A DNA stretch of 8,226 nt. Source: Planctomycetia bacterium. Lineage in GTDB: Bacteria > Planctomycetota > PLA2 > JAEUHO01. The DNA lies in the NCBI GenBank assembly GCA_030618975.1, contig JAUXCH010000184.1, positions 1 through 8,226 of the forward strand, written 5' to 3'. Shown piece after piece: positions 1 to 6,998 of the stretch. The notes beneath the pieces are model-generated. The model saw only the letters and a program-made list of their open reading frames with translations. It had not been told where the DNA came from and did not search any database. Made by a program: the position numbers and the translations under genes. Positions within the stretch are counted from its first letter, which is position 1; each line of letters begins with the position of its first letter.

Positions 1-1461
1 CACGCCGAGTCGCGCGGCCGCCTCCTTCGCGCACTCCCGCTCGGCGCGCCGCCGGTCGTAGCCGAACCGCTCGGCGAGGTACGCGGTCGCCGCGAGCCCG
101 ACGTTCGGCAGGGGCAGGACACCCAGCACGTCCTCGCGCACGCGGCCCGCGAAGAGGTAGATCGGGGACTCGGCGAGCGCACGGAGCGTCACGGGGCTCG
201 ACCGGTGCCCCCGGTCGCGGCGCATCCGACGCTCTTCCTGCCCCATGAGGCGCCGGGCGTCCGGGTCGCGCGGTCCGAAGCCGAGCTTTCGGTAGAACCA
301 CCACGCGCCCGACTGGACGGCGTCCTCGTTCGCCTGGCCGATCTGGTACGGGTCGATCATGAAGGCGTCGAGCCCGAACACGTGGTGCGCGACGCGGAGG
401 ATCCTCGCGAAGATCTCGGCGGCTTGCGCCGACCGGAACGTGTCGAAGATCGTGTAGGCGATCTCTCCGGATCCGAAGAGCGACGTGATCGTGCCGTACC
501 CCACCGGCACGCCGTTCTTGAGGACCACGTAGCCGTACTGCGTCTCGAGCAGGAGCCGCCGCTCGGGCACCATGCCGATCAACGCGATCACGAGTCCGTC
601 GCCGACGTCGACGAGCCGCACGTCGCGCGCGTCGCCGTACATGAAGGCGTCGAGATCACGACTCCTCACGACCATCGCCGCGCGTGCCAGGTCGAGCACC
701 CGGCGTCCTGCGGCCGGATCGAGCGCGCGAACGCGAACGGGGCGCTTCGCCAGGGCGTCGGGGAGCTTTGGGCGGGCAGACGCGAGAGGGCCCGTCTGCC
801 AGGCGGTGGGCCCGCCCGGCAGGTGTTCCCGCGAGCGGGACGGCGTGTCCTCGGCGGGGGCCAGCACCAGCGGCAGGTCGAGCTCGTCGAGGAGCGCACC
901 GCGCAACACGGGATCGAGACGCACCTGCTCGAAGCGTCTCAGGAGAAAGCCGGCGTCGGTCTCCTCCGGCCCTGCCAGGCGCTCGATCCAGGTGCGCGCG
1001 TCGTCGGCGTACTCGTCCAGTCCCGGGCTCTCCGTCCACGTCGCGAGCACGGGCAGCCACGCCTCGAGGCGCTCCGGGCGCTCGAGCTCGGACCAGTCGA
1101 TCGTGAGGTGCGACCCCCACCGATTGGCGAGCCACATCGCGGTCTCGGAAAAGAACCGGAACTCCGTGGTGGTACCGACGATGCCGGTACCCGCGAGCGC
1201 CGCCCGGTGACGACGGAGGTCGCTGCGCCGGTCGAAGCCGTCGAGCATCCGCTCCACGAGGGCGAGCACGTCTTGGTCGTCCGGCCACGCGCGGAGGAAG
1301 CAGAGGATCTCGTGCAGATGCAGGACGTCGCCGGCGGACCTGAGCGGCCGGCTCGCCAGCACTTCGAGCAACGCCTGCTTCCGGGCCGCGGCGTCGGCGC
1401 CGTACTCCGCCCTGAGCGGTGCGAGGGCCTGCAGTGCTGCAGATGCCGAGAGTCCTGCCAC
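1..1461 (-). CDS. GNAT-like acyltransferase-fold protein with unrecognised N-terminal domain (3' end outside window)
   Basis: The reading frame gives 487 residues and runs off the left edge without a stop. I chose the GTG start because GGAGG lies 7 bases upstream; another in-frame GTG at 1500 lacks such a site. Residues 1-240 are largely helical and I do not recognise them. They contain a Trp/Phe-rich patch near 97-125 and a polar Pro/Ser/Arg linker near 202-240. Residues 300-395 follow GNAT topology: a strand (YGYVVLKNGVPVGYGTI, 309-325), a strand EIAYTIFDTFR (333-343), the cofactor-loop position RSAQAA (343-348), a helix, a strand DAFMIDP (365-371), an Asn at 378, then WWFYRKLGF (387-395), a typical GNAT closing motif. 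The family's Q/R-x-x-G-x-G/A loop has Gln instead of Gly here, so acetyl-CoA binding is uncertain. Residues 420-487 form a helical tail that continues outside the window. No signal peptide or membrane segment is visible, so it is probably cytoplasmic. The substrate is unknown. The gene is very likely real; the function is tentative. Confidence 0.8.
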   Translation of the reverse strand, partial: MAGLSASAALQALAPLRAEYGADAAARKQALLEVLASRPLRSAGDVLHLHEILCFLRAWPDDQDVLALVERMLDGFDRRSDLRRHRAALAGTGIVGTTTEFRFFSETAMWLANRWGSHLTIDWSELERPERLEAWLPVLATWTESPGLDEYADDARTWIERLAGPEETDAGFLLRRFEQVRLDPVLRGALLDELDLPLVLAPAEDTPSRSREHLPGGPTAWQTGPLASARPKLPDALAKRPVRVRALDPAAGRRVLDLARAAMVVRSRDLDAFMYGDARDVRLVDVGDGLVIALIGMVPERRLLLETQYGYVVLKNGVPVGYGTITSLFGSGEIAYTIFDTFRSAQAAEIFARILRVAHHVFGLDAFMIDPYQIGQANEDAVQSGAWWFYRKLGFGPRDPDARRLMGQEERRMRRDRGHRSSPVTLRALAESPIYLFAGRVREDVLGVLPLPNVGLAATAYLAERFGYDRRRAERECAKEAAARLGV

Positions 1462-1468
1462 GACGCGT

Positions 1469-1473
1469 CCTCC
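1469..1473 (-). promoter_or_regulatory. Shine-Dalgarno site of the GNAT-like gene
   Basis: GGAGG on the minus strand, 7 bases before the GTG at 1461. It decides this start over an in-frame GTG at 1500 and over an out-of-frame ATG at 1475, which opens a shadow frame. Confidence 0.6.
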
Positions 1474-1646
1474 ATCCGACCGCAGGCAGGCTACCGGCAC
1501 GGCCCTCCGGCAGCCAGGGCGACGCGGCTTCGGGACTCCCGTACGCCGGCCCGACCTGCCGAGAGAGGAGGACTCGGACTCGAGACCCACGCGCCGCGAC
1601 GCCGATCCCCGTCCTCCCGGCATGCCACGGCGCGTCGGAGCGACGG

Positions 1647-4600
1647 CTACTCGGCTGCCATGAGGATGGTGCGCCCCAGCGGTTTCAGGGCCTCGCGGCG
1701 GCTCAGGACGTACTCCGCGTACGTCTCCGGAGCATGACGTCCCGACTTCGCCTCGTGGCGGTACGTGACGCGTACCGACGCATCCTGCATGGACCATGCA
1801 CACTTCCAGGCTCCGAACGGGGACTCGCCCTCGCTCGTCCCGGCCTGTGGAGCGGTGGTGCGGTATCCCTCGGGGGCAGCGACGTCGGTCTCGCTCGTGA
1901 AGGTCCTGTCGATGCGAAGTTCGAATGGAGACCGTCTCGTGTCGACCGGTGTCGTGCGCAGCAGCCAGTGGGCCCAAGGAGCGGGCGCACCACCGACAAT
2001 GGCTCCGTCCGGGGCGCGAAACGCGGCCAGAACGGTGTACGCGAGCTCGAGGATCAACGGCTGCTCCGGAGCATTCATCCCTTGGAACGTACAGGCCTCC
2101 ATGCGGATCCGTCCGGAGGAGTCCAGCACGCTCAGAATGGTGGCTACGCGCTCCTCCTCGGCCTGCCGGCGCAGGGCGCTGCGCCACCATCCCGCGTAGA
2201 AACCACGCATCCTGACGGTCTCGCTCACGCGGGTGAGGATGGCCTCGTCTTCTCCCTTCCGCTCGCCCAGTTCGATCCGCCGAGAAACCTCGATCGAGTT
2301 GTGTTCCGGTGCGTAGGGCGGCGTTCGCGCCAGGCGAGGCTGCTTGGCGTCGAGGACGAGCGTGGTGCGGTCTTCCAACCACCAGGGAACGGGAGCCAGG
2401 ACCGCACTGTCCTTGTCGGTCGCGTCGAGGAACAAGTCCTCTCCGGGGACATGGACCACCATGTGATTGAAGTACTGGATGGACGGAAACTCGATGCGCT
2501 CCGGCGATCCTGCCTGGATCAAGGCCAGGTGCGACTCGATCCCCACGGCGCGCAGGAGCTGGTGGAGGAGCAGGGCGTGGTCCTTGCAGTCGCCCCACCC
2601 ACGCTCGAGAGTCGTCGGAACGGGCTCCGGGACCATCGCACGGTGACCGAACGCGATGGCCTTGTAGGCGAGCGTGTCCTGCACGTACCGCGCGAGGGCA
2701 GCGATCTTCTCCATGCGCCCCGCGGCACTCTTCGTCACCTGCCTGGCCCGGTCGATCGTCCCCTGGGTCGGGGGGAGACGATCCCCGATGCGAGTGAGGT
2801 AGGACTGGGCGACGCCGTCCCAGGTCGAGGCCTCGTCCGCCAACCAGAGGTAGGGGACGTACTCGGATTCGTGGACCTGGGCCGGTTCGGTGCGCGTCGC
2901 GGGCGCGTTCTCCAAGTACCAATACAGCGTGTCGTCCGCCCGTCCGGATACCAGCGGCCCGCCCTCGCGATGCACGAGGCTCGCCACGTCGCCATGCACT
3001 GCGAATGCCTGGAAGACACAGGGGTAGGGCTTCGCGAAGCTGACCCTCTCCAGCGGAAGCGTGGCATCCGGACTGCGCGCCTCCACCGTTACGGCGATCT
3101 GCACGCGTGCGCCCGGATGGATGCCGGGGACCGGAACGACGAGACGGCGGCGTTCCGTGGCGCCCGTCGAGGACTCGTCCCGCTGGACGTAGTACGCGGA
3201 GGGATCCCCACGCGCCGTGATCGTTCCCTCCGCGTCGCGAACCTCCAGGGTGTTGACGTAGATTCGTTCTGAGACCCCGTTGAAGGAGAAGCTGAGGGAC
3301 CCGGCTCCCGGTGCCGTCTTGGGATCCACGACGACGTAGTCGAGGTAGGTCGTCTTTCGATGCACCTGCTCCGACCGGAACTCCAGGGCGCTGATCCTGC
3401 TGCGGTACCAGAGTGCGTGCCCCGCAGGGTCGGGCGGAGGCTCCGCCGTCGCCTTCTCGGCCAGGCGCTGCAGAGCGGCCGGGACCTCGACGGCGGGAAG
3501 GGGGTGCTTCACGCTCGAGTTCTCGCCTTCGCCAAGCCGTGCGGAAGCCTGCCGTAGGAGTTCTTGGAGCTCCTCGTGTGATGCGTCCAACGCCAAGCCA
3601 GCCTCGAAAGCCGTCTTGGCTTCGTGGTGGCGGTCGAGTGCCAGCGCACTCAGCCCCTGGAACTCGTGGAGACCGGCCGTCCCCAAGCCAGCGCCGAGCG
3701 CCTTCTCGGCCTCCGCCAGGGCCTCGGTGAAGCGGTCTGCCCCGTACAGGATGCGCACCAACTCGAAGGCCAGGGCGGCGTCGCTCGGGTGCTCGCGTCG
3801 GAGATCATGAAACAGGACGATCGCCTCCTCATGATCACCTGCCATGGCCCGAGTCTGTCCGAGCCAGCGCCGGACTCGGGTCGAGGCTTGTTGCTCGTCG
3901 AACCGCCGAAGCGTCTTGGTCGCCTCATCGTATCGTTCGGCCTCATTGAGAGCCTGGACGTAGAGCTTCAGATCTTCCTCGTCACGATGACCGTCGGTGA
4001 ACAGCTGCGCGTACGCCCCAAACGCCTTCTCGGTGGAACCACATTGCAGATCGAAGTAGGGCCCCCACGAACGGAGCTCGAGGCTCCGTTCGGTGAGGGG
4101 AGCAAACTCCCAGTAGAGCCGGCTGGCATCGTCGTAGCGCTCGAGTTGGTTCAGACAGTTGAACGCGCTGAGCAAGTACTCCTCTGGCTTCGGGTCGTAC
4201 TGAACGGCCGACCGAGAGTATTCCGCGGCATCCGCAATGCGTCCCTCGTCATAGGCCACCCCCGCGAGTTGCGCGGCCATCGCCGCGCAAGCCACTCCAC
4301 TTCCTTCGGGCCAGTCGTCGCGGAGGGGAGGCTCGCTCGTCCTTGCGATCCGAAGTCCCCGGAAAACCCCGTCCAGACGGTGCTGCGACGAATCGGAACC
4401 GTCCGTGCACCACGTGTGCACCACGAAGACGAGGTCGGCACGCCGGACGATCCGCGACATGTACTCGAACCGCTGGCCCGCGACCGTTTGATCGAACGTC
4501 AACTGATGACTCGTCCCGATGGCGTCATCCAGGCGTTTGGCGCGGGGCGCCGTCGACAGGGCGAACTGATCGCACACGAGGGCCCTCGCGGCGGCGAGGA

Positions 4601-5249
4601 GCGTGGCGCCGTTCGTGTCCGAAACGCTGAGCGGGATCTGGTACGGGACGATGACGACGCAGGTTCCCGCGCGCTGGACGGCGCCCAGGAGCGCACCGGG
4701 GAAATGCACTCGGACCTGCGGCTCATGCCACCAAGAGGTTCCCGGGAAGTGCAGGGATACGCCGAACGGCTCCGAGTTGAACTCGTGCACGGTCGGCACG
4801 CTCGAAGGAGATGGCTGCCTCTCCCTGGCTCTGCGCGAAGCCCGTACCACCCCGTAGACCGTCAAGAGCACGAAGGCCGCGAAGAGGACGAGTGTCCAGG
4901 TTGCCTGCGCACGGCCCTGGACGTACTGATCGCGCTTCCGGCGGTAGTTGACGAGCCCCAGGATGGCCAGGATGGGGCTGGCGAACAGGAGGCCCGCGAT
5001 GGGCATCTGAATCAGGCGGAGCGTCGGACCCCAATCCGTGGCTTGCGCGAGGTAGCGGACGAGACTCGTTCCGGCGAAAGCGCCCAGGCTGCAGGCCAGC
5101 GAAAGCGCGCAGAGGGTGTGAGTCGTCTCACGCCGTGAGATCTGGATCGCCTTGATCGCGCCGAGTAGGGATCCCCCGCCGACGATGACGAGGCCGGGCA
5201 AGCGGCCCATGTCGCTCAGAGCCAATCCAAGCGGACCGAGGATCTCCAC
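1647..5249 (-). CDS. Membrane-anchored TPR / DUF3857 / transglutaminase-like protein
   Basis: This is a 1200-residue protein with a GTG start; the open frame extends upstream to 5666, but that part reads as low-complexity Arg/Pro/Gly sequence. Four hydrophobic segments lie near residues 17-38, 46-68, 80-101 and 116-136. Residues 160-305 form a beta-rich domain I cannot name (it begins FGVSLHFPG). About six TPR-like helical pairs span 320-575, for example YDEGRIADAAEYSRSAVQYDP and ALDRHHEAKTAFEAGLALD. Residues 610-800 resemble the DUF3857 beta domain that commonly precedes transglutaminase-like domains. In the transglutaminase-like domain (about 840-975) the triad is visible: Cys888 in GWGDCKDHALLL, His929 in YFNHMVVH and Asp942 in FLDATDKD. 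Residues 985-1200 match the beta-rich C-terminal part of such proteins. The fold supports thiol protease, transglutaminase or amidase chemistry; the substrate is unknown. Basic loops after helices 1 and 3 predict periplasmic catalytic domains, although an Arg-rich stretch after helix 4 (136-144) argues weakly against this. The gap before the next minus-strand gene downstream is 185 bases. Confidence 0.93.
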   Translation of the reverse strand: MEILGPLGLALSDMGRLPGLVIVGGGSLLGAIKAIQISRRETTHTLCALSLACSLGAFAGTSLVRYLAQATDWGPTLRLIQMPIAGLLFASPILAILGLVNYRRKRDQYVQGRAQATWTLVLFAAFVLLTVYGVVRASRRARERQPSPSSVPTVHEFNSEPFGVSLHFPGTSWWHEPQVRVHFPGALLGAVQRAGTCVVIVPYQIPLSVSDTNGATLLAAARALVCDQFALSTAPRAKRLDDAIGTSHQLTFDQTVAGQRFEYMSRIVRRADLVFVVHTWCTDGSDSSQHRLDGVFRGLRIARTSEPPLRDDWPEGSGVACAAMAAQLAGVAYDEGRIADAAEYSRSAVQYDPKPEEYLLSAFNCLNQLERYDDASRLYWEFAPLTERSLELRSWGPYFDLQCGSTEKAFGAYAQLFTDGHRDEEDLKLYVQALNEAERYDEATKTLRRFDEQQASTRVRRWLGQTRAMAGDHEEAIVLFHDLRREHPSDAALAFELVRILYGADRFTEALAEAEKALGAGLGTAGLHEFQGLSALALDRHHEAKTAFEAGLALDASHEELQELLRQASARLGEGENSSVKHPLPAVEVPAALQRLAEKATAEPPPDPAGHALWYRSRISALEFRSEQVHRKTTYLDYVVVDPKTAPGAGSLSFSFNGVSERIYVNTLEVRDAEGTITARGDPSAYYVQRDESSTGATERRRLVVPVPGIHPGARVQIAVTVEARSPDATLPLERVSFAKPYPCVFQAFAVHGDVASLVHREGGPLVSGRADDTLYWYLENAPATRTEPAQVHESEYVPYLWLADEASTWDGVAQSYLTRIGDRLPPTQGTIDRARQVTKSAAGRMEKIAALARYVQDTLAYKAIAFGHRAMVPEPVPTTLERGWGDCKDHALLLHQLLRAVGIESHLALIQAGSPERIEFPSIQYFNHMVVHVPGEDLFLDATDKDSAVLAPVPWWLEDRTTLVLDAKQPRLARTPPYAPEHNSIEVSRRIELGERKGEDEAILTRVSETVRMRGFYAGWWRSALRRQAEEERVATILSVLDSSGRIRMEACTFQGMNAPEQPLILELAYTVLAAFRAPDGAIVGGAPAPWAHWLLRTTPVDTRRSPFELRIDRTFTSETDVAAPEGYRTTAPQAGTSEGESPFGAWKCAWSMQDASVRVTYRHEAKSGRHAPETYAEYVLSRREALKPLGRTILMAAE

Positions 5250-5699
5250 GTCGCGTTCTCCTCCCTCCCCGGGGGCGCTCTCCCCATCCGCCGAGAGTAT
5301 GCCGCATCTCGCCTCGGCCGAACACCCCCCTTCCTGCATCCCCTGCCGGCGGTGATCCCACGGGACGGAGCCCGCCTGCCTGTCGAAGGTCTCGCCGCGC
5401 GGAGGCCCGCCCCGTGGCCGCCGCGCCGATGCCCGCGCCGCCTCCCGTCGTGAAGGTCGGGCCCTCCCCCCTGGACCGGGTATCGCAGACGCTCGGGCGG
5501 ATCGAGCGCGACGCGCCGAGACTCGAACGCCGCAAGCGGGGCGCCCATTGCGAGCCTGCGCGGATCGAGGTCCTTCCGAACTCCGCAACGCGCGCGGCGT
5601 GCCAGGCGAGACCCTCGCGACGACCCGTCGAACGACCGTGCGAACCGGCTGCGGAACCGCCTGCATCGACTCCTGGCTGCAGTGCGAACGCCCTGCCCG
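5250..5699. other. 450-base gap with no convincing gene; upstream region of the TPR/transglutaminase-like gene
   Basis: The gap lies between the stop of the SH3b gene and the start of the TPR/transglutaminase-like gene, both on the minus strand, so it should hold a terminator for the first and a promoter for the second. I find no U-tract hairpin. A weak -10-like hexamer, CATACT, sits on the minus strand at 5296-5301, about 45 bases before the start at 5249, with no good -35 partner. The middle (about 5400-5600) has third-position G/C bias on both strands. On the plus strand an open frame starts with GTG at 5414 behind GGAGG (5401-5405) and runs to 5827, overlapping the SH3b gene. On the minus strand a protein-like stretch near 5470-5570 changes frame at a run of six Gs. 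Neither resembles a family I know. The gap could be a decayed gene, an undetected small gene or a long leader. GTGCGAAC occurs twice, at 5638-5645 and 5682-5689. Confidence 0.55.
5258..5264 (-). promoter_or_regulatory. Shine-Dalgarno site of the TPR/transglutaminase-like gene
   Basis: On the minus strand the sequence reads GGAGGAG, with AGGAG 8 bases before the GTG at 5249. This purine block sets the start at 5249 rather than at a start further upstream in the same open frame. The next in-frame ATG, 13 codons in, lacks such a site and would shorten the region before the first membrane segment. Confidence 0.65.
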
Positions 5700-6908
5700 T
5701 TACTCCGTCTCGGCTTCCGTCTCGACTCGCTCGATCGAACGCACGGCGAAGACCGGCAGGCCGAACAGCCGGTCGCCCGGCTGGCGGCCGACGACCTTCC
5801 TCGCGCCGGCATTCGCGTGCTTGCTGAACTCGGGGTGCGGCAGGGGGCCGCCAGTCGTGAGCCGTAGGGTGAAGCGCGGGCGTCCGCCGATCCACAGGAA
5901 GTAGACGCCGTCCTCCCGCCAGCCCGGCGTCGGCTCGTACCGGATCTCCCCCACCTGCTCGGCCGCCTCCACGACGGGCTCGAGCGGCTCGACCGCCGGT
6001 GAGTCGAGCCCGCGCGTCTTCGCGACCGCCGCCTGGTGCCGCGCCACGCGGAGCTGGATCTCGCGCTCGAGATCCTCGCGGAGCGCACGCGCGAGGCGCA
6101 GGACGCTCTCGGCCGCGGACGCCTCGGCGCTCAGCGCGACGTCGAGGCGGTTCGCCAGCGCCACGATCGGAGCCTTGTCCGTTCCTCCGGCCTGGCGCAA
6201 GCGGTAGAGATCCTGCTGGACGGCGCCGAGAACCTCCATCAGACGCAGGCCCGATGCGCGCGCGGCGGCCTCGAGTCGCGCGTCGGCCAGACGCTTCACG
6301 GCATCCTTGCGACGCGCGCGGGCGGCGTCGACGAGCGCGGTGTGCTCGCTCGCGGGTCCGAGCTTCTTCACGTAGCGGCCGTGGACGAAGGCGCGGATCC
6401 CCTCCGGCGCGAGGACCCAGGCCCAACCCGACGAGCGGACGGTGCTGCCCTCGGGGGTCTCCTCCGGGTCGACCATCTCGAGCAACGGAAGCAGCGTGCC
6501 TCGCGCGGGGTGGTCCTGGAAGATGCCGGGCGCAGGCAGCCCTGCCTGCGGCGGGTGGACGCGCAGGTTGAGCCGGCTCGTCTTGACGCGGAGCGCGTCC
6601 GGACCGACCTCCTCCGTGTAGTCCGTCGACACCGCGACCGCGAAGCCGGACGGGATGCGCACCGCGAGCCAGTCACCCTTCTCCTCCAAGACGAGGACGA
6701 CCGCGCCCTCGGCCAGGTGCGTGACCTCGCGGTTGTCGATCCGCGGTCCGACGCGCACGTTGACCCGGTCGCCCGTGATCAGCCCGACGGTCAGCGCCGG
6801 CTCCACCGGCTCCGCGGCGTCGTCCGACGACGGCTCTTCGTCGGCGCGCGCGGGTGCGGCGAGGAACAGCAGCACGAGAAACATGAACGAGACACTGGCC
6901 CGGATCAT
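5700..6908 (-). CDS. Secreted protein with two SH3b-like domains and a helical region
   Basis: This is a 402-residue protein with an ATG start behind GGGAGG, 5 bases away; the longer open frame upstream overlaps the divergent gene and lacks a signal peptide. Residues 1-22 are a classical signal peptide: a short basic start (MIRAS), a hydrophobic core FMFLVLLFLAAP, and an ARA cleavage site before Asp23. Residues 40-100 form one bacterial SH3-like domain (DRVNVRVGPRIDNREV, then GDWLAVRIP), and residues 106-183 a second, more divergent one (SRLNLRVHPP, then GWAWVLAPEGIRAFVHGRYV). Residues 188-300 are Ala/Arg/Leu-rich and helical, probably coiled coil. Residues 320-395 form a small beta-rich domain I do not recognise (YFLWIGGRPRFTLRL, ending GLPVFAVRSIERVE). 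SH3b domains usually bind cell-wall peptides or mediate envelope protein contacts. With no catalytic domain visible, a periplasmic binding or scaffold role is the best inference. The divergent spacing implies its own promoter. Confidence 0.92.
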   Translation of the reverse strand: MIRASVSFMFLVLLFLAAPARADEEPSSDDAAEPVEPALTVGLITGDRVNVRVGPRIDNREVTHLAEGAVVLVLEEKGDWLAVRIPSGFAVAVSTDYTEEVGPDALRVKTSRLNLRVHPPQAGLPAPGIFQDHPARGTLLPLLEMVDPEETPEGSTVRSSGWAWVLAPEGIRAFVHGRYVKKLGPASEHTALVDAARARRKDAVKRLADARLEAAARASGLRLMEVLGAVQQDLYRLRQAGGTDKAPIVALANRLDVALSAEASAAESVLRLARALREDLEREIQLRVARHQAAVAKTRGLDSPAVEPLEPVVEAAEQVGEIRYEPTPGWREDGVYFLWIGGRPRFTLRLTTGGPLPHPEFSKHANAGARKVVGRQPGDRLFGLPVFAVRSIERVETEAETE

Positions 6909-6913
6909 GGCGG

Positions 6914-6919
6914 CCTCCC
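6914..6919 (-). promoter_or_regulatory. Shine-Dalgarno site of the SH3b gene
   Basis: GGGAGG on the minus strand, 5 bases before the ATG at 6908. It fixes the start so that the protein begins directly with its signal peptide. Confidence 0.65.
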
Positions 6920-6988
6920 GGAAACGTCTCGAACCGCTCATTGACCATCGCCGTCCGGCGGGGTTCGCTCTGGGCTCGAGACCACGAC

Positions 6989-6993
6989 GAGGG
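6989..6993 (+). promoter_or_regulatory. Shine-Dalgarno site of the aminotransferase gene
   Basis: GAGGG, 5 bases before the ATG at 6999. It supports that ATG over alternative starts in other frames. Confidence 0.55.
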
Positions 6994-6998
6994 TACCC

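Larger units (their letters stand above)
6909..6998. promoter_or_regulatory. Divergent promoter region between the SH3b gene and the aminotransferase gene
   Basis: Ninety bases separate the two divergent starts, so both promoters must lie here or inside the genes. TTGACC at 6941-6946 on the plus strand resembles a -35 box, but the hexamer 17 bases further on (TTCGCT) is a poor -10. Inverted repeats flank the middle: GTCTCGA at 6926-6932 with TCGAGAC at 6976-6982, and inside them GAACC at 6931-6935 with GGTTC at 6962-6966. They could form an operator or be chance in GC-rich DNA. The region's role is secure from layout; the individual elements are weak. Confidence 0.5.

Noticed and set aside
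1462..1646. A terminator or promoter in the 185-base gap between the first two minus-strand genes
   Set aside because: I found short GC-rich repeats such as CCGG and a direct GGACTCGGACTC, but no stable hairpin with a T-run and no promoter-like hexamer pair.
205..1737. A 510-codon plus-strand open frame opposite the GNAT-like gene
   Set aside because: Its product is Arg/Glu/His/Pro-rich without a recognisable fold. The minus-strand frame here gives a coherent protein with GNAT motifs and a good ribosome site. Long antisense frames are expected at this GC content.
1419..3272. A 617-codon plus-strand open frame opposite the transglutaminase-like gene
   Set aside because: It lies antisense to the conserved DUF3857/transglutaminase-like coding region and its translation shows no domain.
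3624..5138. A 504-codon plus-strand open frame
   Set aside because: It is the antisense shadow of the TPR and membrane part of the minus-strand gene, with no family resemblance.
5296..5301. A sigma-70 -10-like hexamer CATACT on the minus strand
   Set aside because: It matches the consensus at only four of six positions and no -35 hexamer lies at 15-18 bases, so I did not list it as a promoter.
5250..5666. Upstream extension of the TPR/transglutaminase-like protein by 139 residues
   Set aside because: The added residues are Arg/Pro/Gly-rich with no hydrophobic or domain pattern, while the GTG at 5249 has an ideal ribosome site and leads straight into the first membrane segment.
5128..6426. 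A 432-codon minus-strand open frame overlapping both the SH3b and transglutaminase-like genes
   Set aside because: Most of it is a shadow in another frame of two well-supported genes; its product is almost entirely Arg, Gly, Ala and Pro. Only the part inside the 5250-5699 gap stays of interest.
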